A DNA stretch of 7,258 bases from positions 1-7,258 of the forward strand of contig JAEZGD010000487.1 of NCBI GenBank assembly GCA_023417165.1, read 5' to 3'. Numbering within the stretch: position 1 is the first letter of the stretch; each line of letters begins with the position of its first letter. This document shows positions 1 to 6,849 of this stretch, in pieces. The notes below the pieces were generated by a model. It worked only from the letters and a program-made list of their open reading frames with translations. It was not told where the DNA came from and did not search any database. A program made the position numbers and the translations under genes. Origin of the DNA: Planctomycetota bacterium. GTDB lineage: Bacteria > Planctomycetota > Planctomycetia > Pirellulales > Pirellulaceae.

Positions 1-2
1 TG

Positions 3-692
3 GCCTATCTGTATGACTCGGCAGGCAACGATCACTTCGCCGCATCGCCGACGACCGCTACGCTCTCGGGCATTGGCTTTGCCAATACCGCGCAAGGCTT
101 CAAACGCGTCTTCGCCACGGCGTCGCAGGGCGTCGATACGGCGATGCTACTCGACTCGGCTGGCAACGATTTGTTTTATGGCCGCGCCGATGTGAGTTGG
201 ATGACCGGCAGTGGCTTTTACAATAGCGCCAGCGGCTTCGACCGCGTGACCGCCACCACTTCGACTGGCTTGGATGTGGCGTATTTGTACGACACGTTGG
301 GCGATGATGTGTATCTGGCCACGCCGAGCTATGCGACGCTGCAAGATGCGGGTTACGAAAACCGCGTTGAGCGATTCGATCGCGTCTATGCTTATGGCAG
401 CGGCGGCCACGATCAGGCGATCTTCCTGGATTCGGCTGGCAACGATACGTTCACGTCGCGTGCGACCATGGCCAGCATGAGCGGCCAAGGCTTCGCCAAC
501 TCCGCGATCAACTTTCGCTCGGTCGAAGCCACCGCCACGCGCGGCGTTGATCTGGCGTTCTTTGCAGACCTCGGCCAAGGCGATAGCGTCACCGGCGAGC
601 AGGCCAGCCTGGCGATCACGCGCGCGAAGCTAACAGAATTGCTCGTTGGCTTCGACTTTGTGACCGCGAAGTCCAACAGTCGTGGCGTGCGT
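3..692 (+). repeat. Five tandem 138-bp units encoding 46-residue repeats
   Basis: Units lie at 3-140, 141-278, 279-416, 417-554 and 555-692. The period is exactly 138 bp with no insertion or deletion in the protein alignment. Units 1, 2 and 4 share the core D-S-A-G-N-D, and their DNA in that core is nearly identical (a variant of gactcggctggcaacgat). Unit 3 has D-T-L-G-D-D, and unit 5 keeps only the hydrophobic frame plus F-D-F-V-T-A. The array probably continues to the left of the window. Confidence 0.9.
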
Positions 693-743
693 AGCGACGT
701 GCAAGCGGTTGACTATCTCTTCACGCGCGAAGACGAGTGGTAA
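3..743 (+). CDS. C-terminal part of a 46-residue-repeat protein (5' truncated by window edge)
   Basis: The reading frame is open from the left edge to a TAA at 741-743, giving 246 residues without the true start. Residues 1-184 are four gapless 46-residue repeats; residues 185-230 form a fifth, degenerate copy, followed by a 16-residue tail ending in DEW. Each unit begins with an A-x-L-[LY]-D-S-A-G-N-D-x-F type motif, has a central G-x-G-F-x-N-[ST]-A stretch, then F-x-R-V-x-A-T and ends G-[VL]-D. The Asp/Asn/Gly-rich start resembles the calcium-binding RTX nonapeptide, but occurs only once per 46 residues. Alternation of small, aromatic and aliphatic residues suggests beta structure, perhaps a solenoid (inference). 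Planctomycete giant surface or secreted proteins commonly carry such repeats; no enzymatic domain is visible here. No sorting signal or membrane segment is seen at the C-terminus. It converges with the EF-hand gene, 15 bases separating the two stop codons. An internal ATG at 144 lies inside repeat 2 and is not the start. Confidence 0.85.
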   Translation, partial: AYLYDSAGNDHFAASPTTATLSGIGFANTAQGFKRVFATASQGVDTAMLLDSAGNDLFYGRADVSWMTGSGFYNSASGFDRVTATTSTGLDVAYLYDTLGDDVYLATPSYATLQDAGYENRVERFDRVYAYGSGGHDQAIFLDSAGNDTFTSRATMASMSGQGFANSAINFRSVEATATRGVDLAFFADLGQGDSVTGEQASLAITRAKLTELLVGFDFVTAKSNSRGVRSDVQAVDYLFTREDEW

Positions 744-758
744 CACTGGCCGCCAGCA

Positions 759-2348
759 TTACTTGATTTCGCTGGCTTCCAGAATGCCGTCGCCATTGGC
801 ATCGAGCGATTGAAACTGCTCGGCCGTACCGAGAAACTCGCGCGCGGTCACGTCGCCATCGGCGTTGGTATCCATCGCGGCGAACCATTCGCTGCCAGGC
901 ATGGCCGGATCGGTCGCGTCCGCAGCGCCGGGGTAGCCGCGCCGAAACGTCCGCTTCGTTCCCTTACTGAGATAGCGATAAGTCTCGGTGCCGCGAGCGA
1001 TGGCCAGCCGCAGCGTTTGCTCTTCATCGAAGGTCGCGTTGCGCAGCCGCTCGGCCGCGTTACGCACTTCGCGCACGCCCAGGCGTTGGTCGGCGTCTTC
1101 GTCCAGATGCGTCATTAAGTTGTTGCCTTGGCGAAACGCGGCGACCGAAATCTTCTGCCAGTTCGGCGCGTCGGCCCGCTCCAAAGCGGTTTGCAGTTCC
1201 TGGCCAAACACTTTGCCATCGCCATCGAGATCCCAGGTATCGAACTGGCCAGCAAGCGTCGGCGGCATCTCGCTCTTCTCCAAATACTGATTCTTGTCGC
1301 GATCAAGATTCGCCAGGTACGACATCGCCTGACCGGCGAAGGTGCGTGGCGTCGGCTTGGGATTGGGAGCGAGCACCTCGATCTGAATCGAGAGCAGATC
1401 CAAGATCAGCTTGCCGTCGGCGCCGCGGTCGATGCGGGCGATGCGCATTAATTCATCATCAATGCCGGCAACGCGAACGGTGTCTCGCAAACGCGTGCGC
1501 GTACCGAGTGCGACGTCCAGGATTAGCGGCGCTGTAACCGTGCGCAGCGCGGCGAACTCCGCAGCGTTCAGTTCGCCATCGCGATTGGTATCGAGACTTT
1601 TCGCCCAGGCGCGTGTTAGCTTGAACGCCTCAGGCGAGAGCTTTTTCTGACGGCCGTAACGCGCGAGGAGCGTCGCATGCAGCAGTTCGAAATTCGTATC
1701 GGCAGCGACGGGCAGGATCGTTTCGACCGCCGCCATCGTCCGGGCGTTGCCTTGGAAGGTGTTGTCCGAGAAGCCGACGATCTCTTGCGGCGTGATGATG
1801 TCGTTGTCATCGGCATCGCGCGAGCGCAGTTTCAACGCCGCGGCATCGATCTCTTCGTCCGACAAGCCGCCATCGCCGTTGGCATCGAGCAGTTCGAGCA
1901 GTTGCGAGCCATCCGGACCGCCTAGAAAGGCTTGCCCTTGCACGACAAAGGCCGAGCCGCTGACCTGCGCGAACGCGCGACGGGCTTCGTCGGGATCAAC
2001 CACGCCGTTCTTGTTTTGATCGTAGGTCGCGGCATCGAGCAGTGCCGCGCCGGGCAGCGTGCGCGAACGCTTGACTTCGTCCCAAGTCACCTGGCCGTTC
2101 TTGTCGGTGTCGGCGTCGGCAAGCAGCGAGCTGAGATACTTCTCGGTCGCCTGGCGAAACGGTTGCTCGTCAATGGACAGCGACAGTTCGACCAACAGCG
2201 GACCTTGCGGGAGCAGCAGTAGCACGCGCTCGGTGGGATCGCTGGGATCGAGCTCTTGCGCTTCGGCCCTGTGAGGACAGAGCGCGAGCAGCCACAGCAG
2301 CGCTAGCGCCGTTAGCGAGATCATCCGATTACAAGCACCAGTTCGCAT
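759..2348 (-). CDS. Secreted multi-EF-hand protein (11 loops, one degenerate)
   Basis: The product is 529 residues. A Sec-type signal peptide is visible: M-R-T-G-A-C-N-R, a hydrophobic stretch at about residues 9-24, and a probable cleavage after A-E-A (28-30). EF-hand loops of the D-x-[DN]-x-[DN]-G-x-[ILV]-x-x-x-E type start at residues 80, 110, 155, 253, 373, 493 and 516. Loops at 178, 349 and 416 differ only by lacking the position-6 glycine. One at 307 has lost the final acid. Several are spaced 23-30 residues apart as in paired EF-hands (80/110, 155/178, 349/373, 493/516). The segments between are helical-looking, with no catalytic motif recognised. Calcium binding is expected from the family; the biological role is unknown. 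It is the last gene of the minus-strand set, 37 bases after the DUF1501 stop. I chose the ATG at 2348 because the signal peptide follows it; the ATG at 2324 is possible. The frame stays open upstream to 2699, but that part overlaps DUF1501 and reads as low-complexity Arg/Ser sequence. No clear ribosome binding site was found. Confidence 0.88.
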   Translation of the reverse strand: MRTGACNRMISLTALALLWLLALCPHRAEAQELDPSDPTERVLLLLPQGPLLVELSLSIDEQPFRQATEKYLSSLLADADTDKNGQVTWDEVKRSRTLPGAALLDAATYDQNKNGVVDPDEARRAFAQVSGSAFVVQGQAFLGGPDGSQLLELLDANGDGGLSDEEIDAAALKLRSRDADDNDIITPQEIVGFSDNTFQGNARTMAAVETILPVAADTNFELLHATLLARYGRQKKLSPEAFKLTRAWAKSLDTNRDGELNAAEFAALRTVTAPLILDVALGTRTRLRDTVRVAGIDDELMRIARIDRGADGKLILDLLSIQIEVLAPNPKPTPRTFAGQAMSYLANLDRDKNQYLEKSEMPPTLAGQFDTWDLDGDGKVFGQELQTALERADAPNWQKISVAAFRQGNNLMTHLDEDADQRLGVREVRNAAERLRNATFDEEQTLRLAIARGTETYRYLSKGTKRTFRRGYPGAADATDPAMPGSEWFAAMDTNADGDVTAREFLGTAEQFQSLDANGDGILEASEIK

Positions 2349-2385
2349 ACTGCACACGACTTCGAAACGTGAAGAATCGGATGGG

Positions 2386-3723
2386 CTACGACAACAACAA
2401 CTCTTTGATCGGTCGCCCTTCGGCGATGTTGAACGGACGCCCCAGATCGCTGAGCTGTTGCTTATCGGGATCGACGCCGAGCGCCGCGCACAAGGTCGCC
2501 AGGAGTGCGCCGACCTCGACGGGATGCTCTTCGACTTGCAGGCCGCTGTCGCTCGTCTTGCCATAGGCTTGCCCACCGCGGATACCACCGCCGGCGAGCA
2601 CGGTTGTCCACGCGTTGGGGAAGTGATCGCGACCCGCCATTGGGTTGATGGTCGGCGTGCGACCGAACTCGCCCATCCACAAGATCGTGGTCGTCTCAAG
2701 CAGCCCGCGCTGCTGAAGATCGGTCAACAGCGCGCCCCACGCTTTATCCAGTTCGCTCGACAGATCCTTCACCAGGCGGAAGTTGTCGTTGTGCGTGTCC
2801 CAACCGACGCCACCGCCACCGAAACTGCCCAGGGCGACTTCGACGAACGCCACATCGCGCTCGATTAACCGCCGCGCCATCAAGCAACCTTGGCCAAATC
2901 GCCCACGGCCGTAAGTGTCGCGAGTTTGATCGGACTCTTGAGTCAGATCGAAGGCGCGCGCGACCTCGCTCGTCATCAGATTGACGGCGCGCTCGTAAAC
3001 GGTTTGATGCGCCAGCGCGCTGCCGAGGCGATGTTCGCTGGCGAAACGGCTTTCGACCGCGCGCCACAGATCGAGTCGCCCCGATTGCTGCGCAGTGGTC
3101 ACTTTACTCCCGAGCGCCAGGTCATCGACGCGCAGTTCCGCATAGGTCGGCGCGCCTTCTTCCATCGGCGCGGTCACTTGCAGCGTGTCCTGAGCGCCGA
3201 CGGTGAGCGGGGCGAGCTTCGGACCTAAAAAGCCGCTGCCAAATGCGGCCGGATTGAAGACGCGATACGGCGAGATGCTGATGTACTGCGGCACTTCGTT
3301 ATCGGCCCCGCCGAGTTCGCTCGCCAGCGACGCACCAATGCTGGGATAGCGAATCGCTCCCATTGGCTGATGGCCTGTGTGCAGCAGGTACGTGCCGCGG
3401 CCATGATCGCCTTCCTTGGTGCTCATGCTGCGAATGATGGCCAGCTTATCGGCATGCTGGGCGAGATTCGGCAGATGCTCGCTGAACTTCAGCCCCGGCA
3501 CCTTGGTCGAGACTTCTTTGAACTCGCCGGCGTTGGCGTGGCCGGGCTTCATGTCGAAGGTGTCGGTCTGCGTCGGGCCGCCAGTCATCCACAACACAAT
3601 GCACTTGCGTTTGCGACTCTTCTGCGGTCCCACTTCGCTGGCGAGCAGCGGCAAGAACGGCGCAGCACTCAGCCCCGCCAACGAAGCGCCCAGCATCGCC
3701 AAAAAATGTCGTCGGTGAAGCAT
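2386..3723 (-). CDS. DUF1501 family protein with Tat-type signal
   Basis: The product is 445 residues, about the usual length for DUF1501 (PF07394), a family in the alkaline phosphatase/sulfatase-like superfamily. The N-terminus has a twin-arginine signal (H-R-R-H-F-L-A-M, residues 3-10) followed by a hydrophobic Ala/Leu-rich segment to about residue 29. Family motifs seen in order are W-M-T-G-G-P-T-Q-T-D-T-F-D (45-57), K-E-G-D-H-G-R-G (103-110), G-W-D-T-H-N-D-N-F (307-315), W-M-G-E-F-G-R-T-P (349-357) and G-R-D-H-F-P-N-A-W (364-372). The conserved Asp/His/Glu residues (D54, D57, H107, D309, H311, E352, D366, H367) are likely metal ligands by analogy with alkaline phosphatase-like enzymes. 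Export via Tat would fit a protein folding around metal before transport. Substrate and reaction are not established for the family. It lies between DUF1549/DUF1553 (upstream, 58-base gap) and the EF-hand gene; the DUF1553-DUF1501 pair is a recurrent planctomycete arrangement. A weak GGGA lies 9 bases before the ATG. Confidence 0.95.
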   Translation of the reverse strand: MLHRRHFLAMLGASLAGLSAAPFLPLLASEVGPQKSRKRKCIVLWMTGGPTQTDTFDMKPGHANAGEFKEVSTKVPGLKFSEHLPNLAQHADKLAIIRSMSTKEGDHGRGTYLLHTGHQPMGAIRYPSIGASLASELGGADNEVPQYISISPYRVFNPAAFGSGFLGPKLAPLTVGAQDTLQVTAPMEEGAPTYAELRVDDLALGSKVTTAQQSGRLDLWRAVESRFASEHRLGSALAHQTVYERAVNLMTSEVARAFDLTQESDQTRDTYGRGRFGQGCLMARRLIERDVAFVEVALGSFGGGGVGWDTHNDNFRLVKDLSSELDKAWGALLTDLQQRGLLETTTILWMGEFGRTPTINPMAGRDHFPNAWTTVLAGGGIRGGQAYGKTSDSGLQVEEHPVEVGALLATLCAALGVDPDKQQLSDLGRPFNIAEGRPIKELLLS

Positions 3724-3741
3724 GACTTAATTTCCCGTCGT

Positions 3742-3778
3742 TCCCGCCTGCCGCCGGAGGTCCCGGCAGGCGGGACCT
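3742..3778 (-). repeat. Intergenic inverted repeat with two alternative hairpins (REP-like)
   Basis: Between the DUF1553 stop and the DUF1501 start, a perfect 12-bp inverted repeat (3742-3753 with 3764-3775, tcccgcctgccg and its complement) encloses a 10-base loop. A second perfect 8-bp inverted repeat (3758-3765 with 3771-3778, aggtcccg/cgggacct, 5-base loop) uses part of the same bases, so only one hairpin can form at a time. No U-run follows on either strand, so it does not look like a simple intrinsic terminator. It may be a dispersed REP-like element, or an RNA structure affecting mRNA stability or read-through from DUF1553 to DUF1501. Confidence 0.75.
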
Positions 3779-3781
3779 ACT

Positions 3782-5347
3782 TTAGTGATTCAACGTAAAC
3801 TCGGCGGTGTTGAGTAAGGCCCACAGCATGTCGCCGAGGGCGGCGCGACGTTCGGTATCGGTCGCCTGACCTTCGAAGTACGAGAGATACTTTTCGCGTT
3901 CGTCGTCGTGAGGCAACCTACCCAGCGTCGCCAGGAACAACGTCTCGACGCGCTGCTCGTTGGTGAAGAACGGCGCTTGCAACGCCCGTAACAAATCGCT
4001 GGTCTCGACGTTCGTGGCCGCTTCGACCAGCGTGCCGTTCATCAGCGTCAAAGCTTGCGGAATGCCTGCGTGATACTCGCTGGCACTTCCTTTGGGACCG
4101 CGGAATTTGTCGAGAAACGCCGCACGATTCGCATCAAAGCCCGCGATACCCAGTTCGTTCATGCCTGCATTAGGCATCTCGCGCCGCACGGTAGCCACCT
4201 GCAGCGAATCGTAAAGCTGCTCGGCGGTGAAGGTCTTGATCGCCATGCGCGCGAACAGCTCCGGCTTGGTCGGCGTTTCGCCATCGCGCATGCGGCTGGT
4301 GCGCTGATAAGCTTCAGTATTGGCCAGCACGCGCACCAGGTTTTGCAGGTCATAGTTGGTGGCGACGAAGTAGTCGGCCAACTCTTGCATCAACTGCGGA
4401 TGGCTCGGTGGATTGTGCCGGCCCAAATCATCGACCGGCTCGACCAAGCCACGGCCAAATAGCATCGCCCAGGCGCGATTCACAGCCGCACGCGCAAAGT
4501 AATCGTTCTCCGGCGAGGTCATCCAAGTCGCCAGTTGCGCGCGGCGCGATTGCTCGGCGATTGGCTTGACATCCACATCGGTTCCCAAGAACCGCGGCGG
4601 CACTGGCTTGCCGGTCAACGGATGCTCAACCTCGCCGGTATCGCTATCGGCCACCATCAGCACGCCAGTCTGTTGACCATTCGGCTTCTGCAAGCGGGCA
4701 AAGAAGGCCGCATAGCCCCAAAAGTCTTCCTGCTTCCATTGATCGTGCGGATGATCGTGACACTGCGCGCATTCGATTTGCAGTCCCAGAAAGACGCGCG
4801 ACGTCGCCGCGGCGAGTTGCTCTGGCTTGTTTTCGAACGCCGTATAAAACAGTGTCGGTCCTTGGCTGGCTTGCCCTTCGGCAAGCAGCACGTCGCGCGC
4901 GATCTTGTCGTAAGGCACGTTGTCGACAAACTGCTGCCGCAGCCAAAATTCAAAACCACGATCGCCGCCGAACCGCGTGATGTCGGCGTTCTCTGGCAGC
5001 AGCACGCGGCGCCACATCGTCGCCAGGTGCGTGCTGTGCGTTGGCTTGGCGAGCAGTTCGTCGATCAAGATCGCCCGGCGATCGGGACGACTATCGGCCA
5101 GGAAGGCACGTACCTCGCTGACCCGAGGCACGCGACCATCCAGATCGACCGACGCGCGGCGCAGGAACTCGGCATCGGTGGCCAATTCACCTGGCGGGAT
5201 TTTCTCGTCCGCCAGTTTGGCGTTGATCAGTTCGTCGACGCGGCGCGTCATGGCGGCGGCCGTGATTGGCTCGGCGGCCGATAGCCACGCTGTCGGCAGC
5301 AGATAGATGCAGCCGATCCACACGATCATCCATCGCGGCGCGACCAT
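3782..5347 (-). CDS. DUF1549 and DUF1553 (PSCyt2/PSD1) domain secreted protein
   Basis: The product is 521 residues. A Sec signal peptide is visible (basic start, hydrophobic about 7-22, likely cleavage near S-A-A-E at 23-26). The DUF1549/PSCyt2 domain covers roughly 33-235 and contains C-A-Q-C-H-D-H-P at 193-200, with CxxCH as in c-type cytochromes, followed by H-D-Q-W-K. The DUF1553/PSD1 domain covers roughly 270-515, with the typical stretches around R-A-A-V-N-R-A-W (286-293), F-G-R-G-L-V-E-P (297-304), D-D-L-G (306-309) and the helical C-terminus. No separate PSCyt1 cytochrome domain is present, so this is the short version of the family. The biochemical role is unknown; whether the CxxCH binds haem or another metal is not shown by sequence. 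It is the first gene of the minus operon. I chose the ATG at 5347 because it has a GGAG 8 bases upstream and begins a good signal peptide; the frame is open to 5464, but that part lies across the predicted promoter. Confidence 0.95.
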   Translation of the reverse strand: MVAPRWMIVWIGCIYLLPTAWLSAAEPITAAAMTRRVDELINAKLADEKIPPGELATDAEFLRRASVDLDGRVPRVSEVRAFLADSRPDRRAILIDELLAKPTHSTHLATMWRRVLLPENADITRFGGDRGFEFWLRQQFVDNVPYDKIARDVLLAEGQASQGPTLFYTAFENKPEQLAAATSRVFLGLQIECAQCHDHPHDQWKQEDFWGYAAFFARLQKPNGQQTGVLMVADSDTGEVEHPLTGKPVPPRFLGTDVDVKPIAEQSRRAQLATWMTSPENDYFARAAVNRAWAMLFGRGLVEPVDDLGRHNPPSHPQLMQELADYFVATNYDLQNLVRVLANTEAYQRTSRMRDGETPTKPELFARMAIKTFTAEQLYDSLQVATVRREMPNAGMNELGIAGFDANRAAFLDKFRGPKGSASEYHAGIPQALTLMNGTLVEAATNVETSDLLRALQAPFFTNEQRVETLFLATLGRLPHDDEREKYLSYFEGQATDTERRAALGDMLWALLNTAEFTLNH

Positions 5348-5355
5348 CACTTCGA

Positions 5356-5359
5356 CTCC
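5356..5359 (-). promoter_or_regulatory. Shine-Dalgarno site (GGAG) for the DUF1549/DUF1553 gene
   Basis: On the minus strand GGAG ends 8 bases before the ATG at 5347. It is the clearest ribosome binding site in the window and supports this start over the in-frame upstream ATG at 5464 and the internal ATG at 5329. Confidence 0.6.
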
Positions 5360-5388
5360 GCGCAAAGAAAAGTTGGGAAACGGCCGCC

Positions 5389-5418
5389 ATTGTAGGCTTC
5401 CGGGATATAGCGGCTCAA
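5389..5418 (-). promoter_or_regulatory. Candidate sigma70-like promoter of the minus operon
   Basis: On the minus strand TTGAGC (5413-5418, 4 of 6 consensus) and TACAAT (5389-5394, 5 of 6) are separated by 18 bases. Transcription would begin near 5382, leaving a 5' leader of about 35 bases that contains the GGAG site. The position, spacing and absence of coding sequence agree, but there is no direct evidence of use. Confidence 0.45.
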
Positions 5419-5475
5419 TCACGACGACGCCGCCCGAGGAGGAACTTCCCGCCCAAGTTCCCACCTTGAAGGCGA

Positions 5476-5504
5476 TTGCGTCGGCCTTCGCGGCGTTCTA
5501 TCCT
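5476..5504 (+). promoter_or_regulatory. Weak candidate promoter for the TIM-barrel gene
   Basis: TTGCGT (5476-5481) and TATCCT (5499-5504) are separated by 17 bases, giving an expected start near 5511 and a leader of about 48 bases before the ATG at 5559. The -35 match is only 3 of 6, so this is a tentative call. Confidence 0.25.
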
Positions 5505-5558
5505 AAGCCCCATCACTTACTTCGGTTATTTCGCCCCCATCTTGCCCACGATCCCGCC

Positions 5559-6656
5559 ATGCAGCCTGTTTTGCCGTCTTTCTCTCGCCGCACGTTTTTG
5601 GGTACGGCCGTCGCCGCTGGCGTGGCTCTGTCGAGCGACTCCCTGCTGGCCGCGGAAACGCCGGCGCGCAAGATCAAGCTCGGCTACGATAATTTCGCAG
5701 TCCGGGCGTTCGGTTGGAAAGCGCCGCAACTGATTGACTACGCCGACAAGCTGGCGATCGACTCGCTGTTCATTTCCGATCTCGATGCTTTCGAAAACTT
5801 CGAGTCGAAATACCTGGCCGAGGTGAAAGCCCGCGCGGTCGACAAGGGCCTGCAGCTGCACCTTGGCACCTGGAGCATTTGCCCCACCTCAACCACCTTC
5901 AAAGACAAGTGGGGCACCGCCGAAGAGCACCTGCGCCTGGGCATTCGTGTCGCGCAGCAGTTGGGCTCGCCGGTCATTCGCGTGATCCTTGGCAATCGCA
6001 GCGACCGACTGACGCCTGGCGGCATTCAAGCGCGCATCGCCGACACCATCAAGGTCTGCAAGGCGTGCAAAAATCAAGCGATTGACGCTGGCGTGAAAAT
6101 CGCCGTCGAGAATCACGCCGGCGACATGCGTTCGGAAGAACTGATCCAGCTGATTGAAGAAGCTGGCAAGGATTATGTCGGCGCGAACATGGACAGCGGC
6201 AACGCCGTGTGGACCATGGAAGATCCGCTCGACAATCTCGAAAAGCTCGGTCCCTATGCCGCCACCACCAGCCTGCGCGACACCAGCGTGTGGGAAACGG
6301 CCAATGGCGCTTCGATTCAGTGGCGTGCGATGGGCGAAGGCACGATCGACCAGAAGAAATACTTCGCCCGCTTCGCCGAGCTTTGCCCCGACGTCACGGT
6401 GCACATCGAAACGATCAGCGGCTTTAACCTGGACGTGCCGTTCCTCAAGAGCGACTTCTGGCAGAGCTATCCCGCGCTGCCCGCCGCCGACTTCGCCAAG
6501 TTCCTGTCGCTCGCCAAAGGCAACAAGCCGGTCGAGCCCTTCCAAAAGCCCGCCGGCGTCGACAACAAGCAAGCCGACCAGGACTACCAACGCGCCGAAC
6601 TAGAGCGCAGCCTGAAGTACTGCAAAGAAACGCTGGGATTGGGTGTGAAACGCTAA
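5559..6656 (+). CDS. Tat-exported TIM-barrel protein, sugar isomerase/epimerase-like (xylose isomerase-like fold)
   Basis: The product is 365 residues. The N-terminus carries a textbook twin-arginine signal, S-R-R-T-F-L-G at 9-15, then a hydrophobic Ala-rich stretch and probable cleavage near L-L-A-A-E (29-33). The rest fits the xylose isomerase-like TIM barrel (AP endonuclease 2 superfamily, PF01261): I-A-V-E-N-H-A-G (181-188), G-A-N-M-D-S-G-N (208-215), M-G-E-G-T-I-D (258-264) and H-I-E-T-I-S-G (282-288). E184, D212 and E284 are expected divalent-metal ligands. Where many relatives have H-x-K-D, this one has S-L-R-D (238-241), so one usual histidine ligand appears missing. Such proteins isomerise or epimerise sugars, but the substrate cannot be read here. 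It is transcribed divergently from the DUF1553 operon across a 211-base gap. I chose the ATG at 5559 because it starts the Tat signal; the frame stays open to an ATG at 5307, but this lies inside the divergent gene. No Shine-Dalgarno is evident. Confidence 0.9.
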   Translation: MQPVLPSFSRRTFLGTAVAAGVALSSDSLLAAETPARKIKLGYDNFAVRAFGWKAPQLIDYADKLAIDSLFISDLDAFENFESKYLAEVKARAVDKGLQLHLGTWSICPTSTTFKDKWGTAEEHLRLGIRVAQQLGSPVIRVILGNRSDRLTPGGIQARIADTIKVCKACKNQAIDAGVKIAVENHAGDMRSEELIQLIEEAGKDYVGANMDSGNAVWTMEDPLDNLEKLGPYAATTSLRDTSVWETANGASIQWRAMGEGTIDQKKYFARFAELCPDVTVHIETISGFNLDVPFLKSDFWQSYPALPAADFAKFLSLAKGNKPVEPFQKPAGVDNKQADQDYQRAELERSLKYCKETLGLGVKR

Positions 6657-6849
6657 TCCACGCCCGCCGCACAAATATCTCAATCGCTAAAAGCTGCCTA
6701 ATGCGCAAAACATTCATGCGTATGCGAAGCGCAGCCTGATTTCGACCGTTTTGGCAGTCGCAGCGCTGGAACGGCGACTATTGACGGCATAAGTTATGGC
6801 ATCGCACCCTCTGTGCGAGTTACCTCCGTCTGTACCGTCAGGCCAGCTT

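Noticed and set aside
744..758. Possible terminator between the convergent stops
   Set aside because: Only a 4-5 bp stem (ctggc/gccag) with almost no loop and no T-run on either side.
2349..2699. 117-codon in-frame extension upstream of the EF-hand gene
   Set aside because: It overlaps the 3' part of DUF1501 on the same strand, reads as Arg/Ser/Cys-rich sequence, and would bury the clear signal peptide starting at 2348.
4535..5284. Long open frame (249 codons) on the plus strand opposite the DUF1549 gene
   Set aside because: It is antisense to a well-supported gene, Arg/His/Gln-rich, and typical of spurious open frames in GC-rich DNA. The same holds for the 233-codon frame at 5889-6590 on the minus strand.
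5348..5464. 39-codon extension upstream of the DUF1549/DUF1553 gene
   Set aside because: It covers the predicted promoter, is Gly/Ser-rich, and would place the signal peptide internally; the ATG at 5347 has a GGAG site.
5307..5558. 84-codon extension upstream of the TIM-barrel gene
   Set aside because: It starts inside the divergent DUF1549 gene and would place the Tat signal internally.
6756..6779. Inverted repeat agtcgc/gcgact upstream of the DUF4011 gene
   Set aside because: Six-bp stem with a 12-base loop and no following T-run; could easily occur by chance. An operator is possible but unsupported.
6781..6786. TTGACG as a -35 box for the DUF4011 gene
   Set aside because: No -10-like hexamer is found 16-18 bases downstream (the sequence there is GC-rich).
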